Shown here: piece by piece, positions 1 through 5,189 of the stretch | Position numbering within the stretch: the first letter of the stretch is position 1 | How the letters are laid out: the number at the start of each line of letters is the position of its first letter | Assembly (NCBI GenBank): GCA_020860025.1 | Contig: JAJBVC010000034.1 | Span: forward strand, 1 to 5,189 | From: Clostridiales bacterium | GTDB taxonomy: Bacteria > Bacillota > Clostridia > Oscillospirales > Acutalibacteraceae | Reading direction: 5' to 3' | DNA: 5,189 nt | Position numbers and translations under genes: made by a program | The notes under the pieces: model-generated | Seen by the model: only the letters and a program-made list of their open reading frames with translations | Told to the model about the DNA's origin: nothing | Database searches by the model: none

Positions 1-19
1 ATTTTATATAACGTAACTA

Positions 20-48
20 TTGAAAATAAAATTATAATAAGTTATAAT
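20..48 (+). promoter_or_regulatory. Probable sigma-A-type promoter of the arabinose operon
   Basis: A -35 box TTGAAA (20-25) and a perfect -10 box TATAAT (43-48) are separated by the ideal 17 bp. Transcription would start near position 55, giving a leader of under 30 bases, too short for a riboswitch or attenuator. Control would therefore have to act at initiation. A second TATAAT at 33-38 has no matching -35 box and is less likely to be used. In such AT-rich DNA TATAAT-like words arise easily, so the support comes from both boxes with correct spacing and their position just upstream of a gene start. Confidence 0.7.
31..48. repeat. Inverted repeat over the -10 box, candidate operator
   Basis: ATTATAA at 31-37 and TTATAAT at 42-48 are perfect 7-bp inverted arms around the 4-base spacer TAAG. 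The right arm covers the -10 box, so a protein bound here would block RNA polymerase. The arms contain only A and T, so chance is a serious alternative. The repeat does not resemble the Bacillus AraR operator (ATTTGTACGTACAAAT type). Read it as a possible repressor site only. Confidence 0.3.
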
Positions 49-69
49 ATAATGAATATTTATAAGTAC

Positions 70-75
70 GGAGGT
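70..75 (+). promoter_or_regulatory. Ribosome binding site of the kinase gene
   Basis: GGAGGT is a near-perfect Shine-Dalgarno sequence ending 7 bases before the ATG at 83. It fixes that ATG as the start. Confidence 0.85.
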
Positions 76-82
76 TTGAATA

Positions 83-1660
83 ATGTCAGATTCTTCCTTA
101 AGCGGTAAGGAGTCGCTTGGTATTGAGTTTGGATCAACAAGAATTAAAGCTGTTCTTGTTGACGAAAACTGTAATCCGATAGCGAGCGGCAGTCACGATT
201 GGGAAAACAGGCTTGAAAACGGATTTTGGACTTATCACATTGATGATGTGTGGGCAGGTTTGCAGGACGCATACGCAAAACTCTCAGATGATGTTCAAAG
301 TAAATTCAATTCAAAAATTACCGATTTGTCATCAATAGGCTTTTCTGCAATGATGCACGGCTATTTGCCTTTTGATAAAGACGGTAATCTTCTTGCTGAG
401 TTTAGAACGTGGCGTAATACAACAACATCAGACGCAGCGGCTTTTTTGACTGAATGTTTCAATTTTAATATTCCGCAGCGCTGGAGCATTGCACATTTGT
501 ACCAGGCGATTTTAAATAATGAGACTCACGTTAAGGATATATCATTTTTGACAACACTTGCAGGATATGTCCACTGGCAGCTTTCCGGTGAAAAGGTGCT
601 TGGAATAGGCGAGGCTTCGGGTATGTTTCCGATTGACAGCGATAAAAATGATTACGACGCTGTTATGCTTGATAAATTTTCTTCTCTTGAAAATGTAGCG
701 AGCTACGACTGGAATATCAGAGAAATTTTGCCAAAGGTTTTGCTTGCGGGAGAAAATGCCGGAACTCTTACTCAAAAAGGCGCAAGGCTTCTTGACCCTA
801 CAGGTACTCTTAATGCGGGTGCGTTGATGTGTCCGCCCGAGGGCGATGCGGGAACAGGTATGACGGCGACAAACAGTATAAAAGAGCGTACAGGAAATAT
901 TTCCGCCGGAACTTCAATCTTCTCTATGGTTGTTCTTGAAAAACAGCTTTCAAAGGTATATGAGGAAATTGATATGGTTACAACTCCGACAGGTAAGCCT
1001 GTAGCAATGGTTCACTGTAATAACTGCTGTACCGATTTGGATTACTGGGTTGGCTTGTTTGCAGAGTTTTCAAAGCTCAGCGGTAATGACATTTCAAAGT
1101 CTCAGATTTACGATTTGCTTTATAATACAGCGCTTGACGCAGATAAGGATTGTGGCGGTATTGTTACATATAATTATTTTTCGGGAGAGCCTGTTACAAA
1201 GTTGCAGTCGGGAAGACCGCTTCTTGCAAGAAGTGAAAACTGTAAATTTAATTTGTCAAACTTTATGCGTGCGCAGGTTTATTCAACTATGGGCGCCTTA
1301 AAAATAGGAATGGAAATTCTTGAAAAAGAGAATGTTAATATAGACTGTCTTACAGGTCACGGCGGATTATTTAAAACTCCTGTTGTAGGTCAAAAGCTTA
1401 TGGCAGGCGCTATGAATACACCGATTTCCGTTATGAAAACTGCCGGGGAGGGCGGTGCTTGGGGTATTGCTGTGCTTGCAAGATATGCTGTTGACGGCGG
1501 TGAAATGTCGCTTGATGATTATTTGAGCGAAAAGGTTTTCAGCAGATTCAGCGGCACTACTATTCAGCCTGACGCAGATGATGTTAAGGGCTTTGAAGAA
1601 TATATGAAATTATATAAATCAGGTCTTGCTGTTGAAAAAATGGCAATTCAGAGCATTTAA
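83..1660 (+). CDS. araB: FGGY-family carbohydrate kinase, probable L-ribulokinase
   Basis: Cytoplasmic ATP-dependent sugar kinase, inferred to phosphorylate L-ribulose to L-ribulose-5-phosphate (EC 2.7.1.16). The 525-residue protein has the two actin-like halves of the FGGY family. Visible elements are the N-terminal phosphate loop GIEFGSTRIK (13-22), a substrate-side stretch MMHGYLPFD (90-98) followed by TWRN (109-112), the probable catalytic base Asp255 in EGDAGTG (253-259), a second phosphate motif GNISAGTS (271-278), the adenosine-site segment TGHGGLFKTP (424-433), and the C-terminal GEGGAWG (455-461). Glu15 stands where most FGGY kinases have Asp. A Cys cluster HCNNCC lies at 311-316. 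It looks closer to the XylB-like kinases annotated 'FGGY kinase/ATPase' in Clostridia and Bacteroides than to E. coli AraB (about 566 residues). The substrate, and so the symbol, is assigned from the araA and araD genes directly downstream; xylulokinase is the main alternative. It is the first gene of the operon, 13 bases before araA. Confidence 0.85.
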   Translation: MSDSSLSGKESLGIEFGSTRIKAVLVDENCNPIASGSHDWENRLENGFWTYHIDDVWAGLQDAYAKLSDDVQSKFNSKITDLSSIGFSAMMHGYLPFDKDGNLLAEFRTWRNTTTSDAAAFLTECFNFNIPQRWSIAHLYQAILNNETHVKDISFLTTLAGYVHWQLSGEKVLGIGEASGMFPIDSDKNDYDAVMLDKFSSLENVASYDWNIREILPKVLLAGENAGTLTQKGARLLDPTGTLNAGALMCPPEGDAGTGMTATNSIKERTGNISAGTSIFSMVVLEKQLSKVYEEIDMVTTPTGKPVAMVHCNNCCTDLDYWVGLFAEFSKLSGNDISKSQIYDLLYNTALDADKDCGGIVTYNYFSGEPVTKLQSGRPLLARSENCKFNLSNFMRAQVYSTMGALKIGMEILEKENVNIDCLTGHGGLFKTPVVGQKLMAGAMNTPISVMKTAGEGGAWGIAVLARYAVDGGEMSLDDYLSEKVFSRFSGTTIQPDADDVKGFEEYMKLYKSGLAVEKMAIQSI

Positions 1661-1664
1661 GGAG
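1659..1664 (+). promoter_or_regulatory. Ribosome binding site that decides the araA start
   Basis: AAGGAG overlaps the last two bases of the kinase stop codon and ends 9 bases before the ATG at 1674. It supports that start over the in-frame ATG at 1626, which lies inside the kinase gene. Confidence 0.8.
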
Positions 1665-1673
1665 ATTATAATT

Positions 1674-3149
1674 ATGGCTATTAAAGATTATGAATTTTGG
1701 TTTGTAGTAGGAACTCAGCACCTTTACGGTGAGGAAATTTTTGCCGATATAAATTCTCACGCTGCCGAAATGTGTGAAGAATGGAGTGCAAAGCTTCCGT
1801 GCAAGGTTGTTGCAAAGCCGTGTGTTAAAACATCGGCGGAAATTTTAAATATTATGCAGTCTGCAAATAATACTCCAGAATGTGCAGGTGTTATTACTTG
1901 GATGCATACCTTTTCACCGTCAAAAATGTGGATTGCGGGACTTAATGCGCTTAATAAGCCTTATCTTCACGTTAATACACAGTATAACCGTGATATTCCT
2001 TGGGAAGATATTGATATGGACTTTATGAATCTTAACCAGTCAGCTCATGGCGATAGGGAACACGGTTATATTCACGCTCGTATGAGAAAGAAAGTTAAGG
2101 TTGCGGCAGGTTATTGGAAAGATCCTGAATTTCAAAATAAAATCGGCGTTTGGATGCGTGCAGCAGTCGGTGCTGCGGAGTCAAGAAAACTTCGTGTACT
2201 TCGTATTTCGGACAATATGCGTAATGTTGCCGTTACCGACGGTGACAAAATAGAGGCACAGATTAAACTCGGCTGGCAGGTTGACCATTACGGAGTAGGC
2301 GATATAATCAAGCTCGTTAATGCTGTTACCGATGACGAGATTGACGCTCAAATGGCTGAGTATGAAAAATATTATGATATGGATACCGATAATATTGACG
2401 CAGTTCGCTATCAGGCAAGGGAAGAGGTAGCAATTAAGAATTTCCTTGTTGAAAACGGATTTGGCGCTTTCCATACTAATTTTGAAGATTTGCAGGAGCT
2501 TCGTCAGCTTCCCGGTCTTGCATCGCAGGACTTAATGCGTCAGGGCTTCGGCTTTGGTGCTGAGGGCGACTGGAAGGTTGCGGCAATGACTCGTGTTATG
2601 AAGCTTATGGCTGAGGGTATGACCGACGGTGGTACAGCGTTTATGGAAGATTATACGTATCATTTTGAGCCGGGCAATGAAATGCTTTTAGGTTCACATA
2701 TGCTTGAAGTCTGCCCTACAGTTGCTCAAGACAGACCTAAAATCCAGGTACATCCGCTTGGTATCGGTGATAGGGAAGACCCTGCTCGTCTTGTATTCAA
2801 GGCACAGACAGGTAACGCTATCGTTGTTACGCTTGTTGATATGGGTGACAGACTTCGTATGATTGTTAACGACGTTGAATGTAAGGAGCAGGTAAATGAT
2901 ATGCCAAAGCTTCCTGTTGCAGGCGTTTTGTGGAAACCGCTTCCTTGTCTTCAGACTTCTGCCGAAGCTTGGATTTATGCAGGCGGCGCACATCATTCGG
3001 TTCTTTCGTATTCATTGACTGCCGAACATATGCGTGATTTTGCCGAGATTATGGGCATTGAATTTGTACATATAAATAAAGATACAGAGATAAACGAATT
3101 CAAAAAAGAATTGTTTTATAATGACGTTGCTTATAAGCTCGGAATTTAA
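1674..3149 (+). CDS. araA: L-arabinose isomerase
   Basis: Cytoplasmic, Mn-dependent isomerase that converts L-arabinose to L-ribulose (EC 5.3.1.4), the first step of the pathway. From the ATG at 1674 the protein has 491 residues, close to the E. coli (500) and Bacillus (about 496) enzymes. It opens with the family signature EFWFVVGTQHLYG (7-19). The metal and catalytic residues can be placed by motif: Glu297 in GAEGDW, Glu325 in FMEDYTYHFEPGN, His342 in GSHMLEVCP, and the His440-His441 pair in AGGAHHS. WMHTFSPSKMW (76-86) and HVNTQYNRDIPW (99-110) are also family-typical. The frame extends upstream to an ATG at 1626, but those 16 extra codons overlap the kinase gene and lack a ribosome binding site of their own. 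It sits 13 bases after the kinase and 9 bases before araD, so all three are almost certainly co-transcribed. It is intact. Confidence 0.97.
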   Translation: MAIKDYEFWFVVGTQHLYGEEIFADINSHAAEMCEEWSAKLPCKVVAKPCVKTSAEILNIMQSANNTPECAGVITWMHTFSPSKMWIAGLNALNKPYLHVNTQYNRDIPWEDIDMDFMNLNQSAHGDREHGYIHARMRKKVKVAAGYWKDPEFQNKIGVWMRAAVGAAESRKLRVLRISDNMRNVAVTDGDKIEAQIKLGWQVDHYGVGDIIKLVNAVTDDEIDAQMAEYEKYYDMDTDNIDAVRYQAREEVAIKNFLVENGFGAFHTNFEDLQELRQLPGLASQDLMRQGFGFGAEGDWKVAAMTRVMKLMAEGMTDGGTAFMEDYTYHFEPGNEMLLGSHMLEVCPTVAQDRPKIQVHPLGIGDREDPARLVFKAQTGNAIVVTLVDMGDRLRMIVNDVECKEQVNDMPKLPVAGVLWKPLPCLQTSAEAWIYAGGAHHSVLSYSLTAEHMRDFAEIMGIEFVHINKDTEINEFKKELFYNDVAYKLGI

Positions 3150-3154
3150 GGTGA
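3148..3154 (+). promoter_or_regulatory. Ribosome binding site of araD
   Basis: AAGGTGA begins within the araA stop codon and ends 4 bases before the ATG at 3159. The tight junction fits translational coupling of araA and araD. Confidence 0.65.
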
Positions 3155-3158
3155 TTAA

Positions 3159-3866
3159 ATGTTAGAGGAGTTAAAAAATCAAGTATATGAAGCAAATCTA
3201 AAACTTGTCGAATACGGTTTGGTTGTTCTGACATGGGGCAATGTATCAGCCATTGACAGGGAAAAGGGTTTGTTTGTAATAAAACCGTCAGGCGTTCCAT
3301 ATAATACTATGAAAGCGTCTGATATGGTTGTTATGGATTTGAACGGCAATAAGGTTGAAGGCGATTTGAATCCGTCTTCCGACACGCCGACACATCTTGA
3401 GCTTTACCGTAAATTCGATTCAATCGGCGGTATAGTTCACACTCATTCCTCGTGGGCTTGCTCATGGGCGCAGGCAGGTCGTGATATTCCGGCTTACGGA
3501 ACAACTCACGCCGATTTTGCTAACGGCAAGATTCCCTGTGCACGTGGTCTTACTGAGAAAGAGGTCAACGGCGAATACGAGCTTAATACAGGCAAAGTAA
3601 TTGTTGAGGAGTTTTCAAAGCGTGGTATAACTCCTGACGAGTGTCCGGCTGTTCTTATTCACAGGCACGGGCCGTTTGCCTGGGGTAAGGATCCGTTCAA
3701 AGCAGTTGAAAATGCACTGATTTTGGAAGAGGTAGCTAAAATGGCAACACGCACCGAGCAGGTTGCTTCTTATGCCGATAATGCGGACATCGGCATAGAA
3801 CAGTATCTTCTCAACAAGCACTATCAGAGAAAGCACGGCAAAAACGCTTATTACGGACAAAAATAG
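3159..3866 (+). CDS. araD: L-ribulose-5-phosphate 4-epimerase
   Basis: Cytoplasmic metal-dependent class II aldolase-family enzyme that interconverts L-ribulose-5-phosphate and D-xylulose-5-phosphate (EC 5.1.3.4), delivering arabinose carbon to central metabolism. The 235-residue protein is near the E. coli length (231) and keeps the known active-site residues: Asn28 in WGNVS, Lys42 in IKPSGV, Asp75 in SSDTPTH, zinc ligands His94 and His96 in HTHS and His170 in HRHGPFAWGK, catalytic Asp119 in GTTHADF, and Tyr232 in the C-terminal YYGQK. The related fuculose aldolase (FucA) is a poorer fit, because the TTHAD and terminal YYGQ motifs are those of AraD. The gene is the last recognisable pathway member. 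No hairpin terminator follows it, and the next reading frame starts 12 bases later. Confidence 0.97.
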   Translation: MLEELKNQVYEANLKLVEYGLVVLTWGNVSAIDREKGLFVIKPSGVPYNTMKASDMVVMDLNGNKVEGDLNPSSDTPTHLELYRKFDSIGGIVHTHSSWACSWAQAGRDIPAYGTTHADFANGKIPCARGLTEKEVNGEYELNTGKVIVEEFSKRGITPDECPAVLIHRHGPFAWGKDPFKAVENALILEEVAKMATRTEQVASYADNADIGIEQYLLNKHYQRKHGKNAYYGQK

Positions 3867-3872
3867 AGGAGG
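3867..3872 (+). promoter_or_regulatory. Ribosome binding site of the secreted-protein gene
   Basis: AGGAGG is the strongest Shine-Dalgarno sequence in the window. It begins right after the araD stop codon and ends 6 bases before the ATG at 3879. Confidence 0.85.
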
Positions 3873-3878
3873 AACATT

Positions 3879-3956
3879 ATGAAAAAGAAAGTCTCATATG
3901 CAGTTGCAATAATTTTTGCGGTTATTTGTATGTCATTTGCTTTTAGTGCAAATGCA
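3879..3956 (+). other. Signal peptide of the secreted repeat protein
   Basis: It encodes residues 1-26: a basic N-terminus (three Lys), an uninterrupted hydrophobic stretch, then Ser-Ala-Asn-Ala before Ala-Gln, a textbook type I signal peptidase site. It implies Sec-dependent export. Confidence 0.85.
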
Positions 3957-5189
3957 GCTCAAAAGGAGCTTAACAGCGATACTGCAAATGTTACATTAAA
4001 AACGACATCATACATATATTATAATAATGAAAAAGAGCCGAAGCCAACTGTTACTTATACTGAAAATGACAGTACGGTTACATTAAAAAACGGTACTGAT
4101 TACACACTTTCCTATGAAAATAATAAAAATGTAGGAACAGCAACCGTTACAGTAACAGGTATAGGTGATTATACCGGTAGCATTTCCGCTGATTTCACTA
4201 TTGAAAAATATGATTTGTCACAGCATACAGATACTGTAAGCGTCAGCCTGTCGTATACATCATGTACATATGACGGCACTGCAAAAAAACCGACAGTTAC
4301 TGTAAAATGCCCCTTTAATAATACAAAGGAAACTATTGTTTCGGGAACTGATTATACTGTAAAGTACAGCAATAATGTAAATGCAGGAACGGCTAAGGTA
4401 GTTATTACAGGCAAGGGTAATTTTAAGGGTTCGATAGAAAAGACCTTTAAAATAAACAAAGCCTCGCTTTCGTCAAGCGGCAAGACGGTTGCTTCTCTTA
4501 AATATACTTCAGTAACTTATACATCAAAAAGTCTGAAACCAAGTACAACTGTTTATTACTATCTTACATCTAATAAAAAGACAAAATTAACAAAGGATAA
4601 GGACTATACAGTAACTTATTCGAATAACAAAAATATAGGCACCGCAACTGTTAAGATTAAAGGTACAGGCAACTATACAGGCTCTGTTAAAAAGACTTTC
4701 AAAATAATTCCGAAAACCGTGAGCGGCGTTAAGATTTCAAACCGCACAACATCATCTTTTGTTGTTTCATGGAGCAAGGTCAGCGGTGTTACAGGCTATC
4801 AGATATATAAATATGACAGCAGTTCAAAGTCGTATAAAAAATATAAAACCGTTAAGGCCGGTACAACAAGCGTAAAGATTAGTGACCTGTCATCATCAAA
4901 GGCATATAAAATCAAAGTTCGTGCCTATAAGAAAGTTGACGACAAAACATATTACGGAAAATACAGTTCCAAAAAGACAGGTGTAACAAATCCAAAGAAA
5001 GTAACTATTACATCGGTTTCAAAATCAGGAACGACTTTATCCGTTAAATGGAATAAGGTCAGCTGTTCAGGCTATGAGGTTATATATACTACAGACAAGA
5101 ATTTTAAAACCGGACTTAAAACAAAGACTATCAGTAAATCTTCTACCACCTCAACTTCAATTAAAAATTTAAGTAAAAGTAAGCATTAC
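3879..5189 (+). CDS. Secreted Ig-like/fibronectin type III repeat protein, 3' end outside the window
   Basis: The frame is open for 437 codons to the last base with no stop, so the gene is cut by the window edge, not broken. Residues 1-26 form a signal peptide: MKKK, a hydrophobic core (about 8-22), and a cleavage site after Ala-Asn-Ala (24-26). Cys17 is not in a lipobox, so it is not an evident lipoprotein. Residues 37-278 hold three Ig-like repeats, each with a DYT-x4/5-NN-x-N-x-GTA core and a G-[ND]-[YF]-x-GS end. Residues 280-369 form an Fn3-like domain (Trp298, Tyr307), and a second starts at about 372 (Trp391, Tyr399) and is truncated. The mature part is rich in Lys, Thr and Ser, typical of exported Clostridia surface proteins. 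No enzymatic domain is visible; one may lie further downstream. It follows araD by 12 bases with no terminator. Adhesion, cell-surface or polysaccharide binding are possible roles, but none is shown. Confidence 0.9.
   Translation, partial: MKKKVSYAVAIIFAVICMSFAFSANAAQKELNSDTANVTLKTTSYIYYNNEKEPKPTVTYTENDSTVTLKNGTDYTLSYENNKNVGTATVTVTGIGDYTGSISADFTIEKYDLSQHTDTVSVSLSYTSCTYDGTAKKPTVTVKCPFNNTKETIVSGTDYTVKYSNNVNAGTAKVVITGKGNFKGSIEKTFKINKASLSSSGKTVASLKYTSVTYTSKSLKPSTTVYYYLTSNKKTKLTKDKDYTVTYSNNKNIGTATVKIKGTGNYTGSVKKTFKIIPKTVSGVKISNRTTSSFVVSWSKVSGVTGYQIYKYDSSSKSYKKYKTVKAGTTSVKISDLSSSKAYKIKVRAYKKVDDKTYYGKYSSKKTGVTNPKKVTITSVSKSGTTLSVKWNKVSCSGYEVIYTTDKNFKTGLKTKTISKSSTTSTSIKNLSKSKHY
3987..4208 (+). repeat. 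Ig-like repeat 1 of 3 in the secreted protein
   Basis: Residues 37-110. Core GTDYTLSYENNKNVGTA (72-88), then GIGDYTGS (94-101) and the closing strand DFTI (105-108). Resembles the beta-sandwich repeats (MBG/bacterial Ig-like type) common in Clostridia surface proteins; the exact family needs a profile search. This is the most diverged copy at its N-terminal end (IYYNNEKEPKP). Confidence 0.75.
4239..4460 (+). repeat. Ig-like repeat 2 of 3 in the secreted protein
   Basis: Residues 121-194. It has the usual opening TYDGTAKKPTVTV (130-142), the core GTDYTVKYSNNVNAGTA (156-172), and GKGNFKGS (178-185) with the closing strand KTFKI (188-192). It lies exactly 84 residues after repeat 1. Confidence 0.75.
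4491..4712 (+). repeat. Ig-like repeat 3 of 3 in the secreted protein
   Basis: Residues 205-278. Core KDYTVTYSNNKNIGTA (241-256), then GTGNYTGS (262-269) and KTFKI (272-276). It again follows at exactly 84 residues. Its opening TYTSKSLKPSTTV keeps the spacing of repeat 2 but lacks the YDG motif. Confidence 0.75.
4716..4985 (+). other. Fibronectin type III-like domain 1 of the secreted protein
   Basis: Residues 280-369. The pattern VSWSKVSGVTGYQIYKY (296-312), then TTSVKISDLSSSKAYKIKVRAY (329-350) and a closing KYSS (361-364), is the usual Fn3 layout in Firmicutes secreted proteins: Trp in strand B, Tyr in strand C, and a Leu then Tyr before strand F. Confidence 0.75.
4992..5189 (+). other. 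Fibronectin type III-like domain 2, truncated by the window end
   Basis: Residues 372-437. LSVKWNKVSCSGYEVIYT (387-404) matches the start of domain 1, with Trp391 equivalent to Trp298. The sequence ends at LSKSKHY, where domain 1 has LSSSKAY, so about 25-30 residues of the domain should lie beyond the edge. Confidence 0.75.

Noticed and set aside
61..74. Possible AraR half-site around GTACG in the leader
   Set aside because: Only a single GTAC is present, without the second half or the flanking bases of the known palindrome.
542..775. Minus-strand open frame inside the kinase gene
   Set aside because: Antisense shadow of a well-conserved gene, with no ribosome binding site context and no recognisable protein.
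1050..1301. Plus-strand open frame in another phase within the kinase gene
   Set aside because: Overlaps conserved kinase sequence; its translation looks random.
1626..1673. Longer araA start giving 16 extra N-terminal residues
   Set aside because: It overlaps the kinase gene and has no ribosome binding site. The ATG at 1674 has AAGGAG upstream and gives the usual araA N-terminus.
2181..2474. Minus-strand open frame inside araA (with a similar one at 2694-2996)
   Set aside because: Both are antisense to conserved araA motifs and have no recognisable domain; codon shadows.
3100..3385. Two overlapping minus-strand frames across the araA-araD junction
   Set aside because: They lie antisense to the araA end and the conserved araD N-terminus, with no protein-like features.
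3615..3860. Minus-strand open frame inside araD
   Set aside because: Antisense to the araD zinc-site region; no support as a gene.
3760..3878. Terminator or internal promoter between araD and the secreted-protein gene
   Set aside because: I saw no GC-rich hairpin with a T-run and no paired -35/-10 boxes. The closest match, TTGCTT at 3762-3767, has no -10 box at the right distance.
3879..5189. Possible frameshift or pseudogene, because no stop codon is found
   Set aside because: The frame is continuous with coherent domains to the last base; the stop simply lies outside the window.

Overview
This window holds a compact L-arabinose catabolic operon, all on the + strand, followed by the 5' part of a secreted repeat protein. 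The DNA is AT-rich. The ribosome binding sites are strong and purine-rich (GGAGGT, AAGGAG, AAGGTGA, AGGAGG), and genes are separated by only 9 to 13 bases. The secreted protein combines an MKKK-type signal peptide with Ig-like and fibronectin type III domains rich in Lys, Thr and Ser. Together these suggest a low-GC Gram-positive bacterium of the class Clostridia, plausibly a gut or rumen species of the Ruminococcus/Eubacterium kind. The taxonomic call is inference; no marker gene is present.

Layout. Positions 1-82 are an AT-rich leader with a near-consensus sigma-A-type promoter (TTGAAA, 17 bp, TATAAT), an inverted repeat covering the -10 box, and a ribosome binding site. Next come an FGGY-family kinase, probably L-ribulokinase (83-1660), L-arabinose isomerase araA (1674-3149) and L-ribulose-5-phosphate 4-epimerase araD (3159-3866). 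Twelve bases after araD, a fourth reading frame starts at 3879 and stays open to the last base (437 codons, no stop). It encodes a signal peptide, three Ig-like repeats with an exact 84-residue period, one complete Fn3 domain and one truncated Fn3 domain.

How the genes work together. AraA converts L-arabinose to L-ribulose, the kinase phosphorylates it to L-ribulose-5-phosphate, and AraD epimerises this to D-xylulose-5-phosphate, which enters the pentose phosphate or phosphoketolase pathway. No transporter, arabinosidase or AraR-type regulator lies in the window. No terminator is visible between araD and the secreted-protein gene, so it may be read through from the sugar operon. This is the least ordinary feature of the window, but its function cannot be read from the visible part.

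No RNA gene, mobile element, CRISPR array or clearly novel system was found. The pathway itself is well known. The points worth a second look are the divergent kinase, the candidate operator on the promoter, and the linked surface protein.
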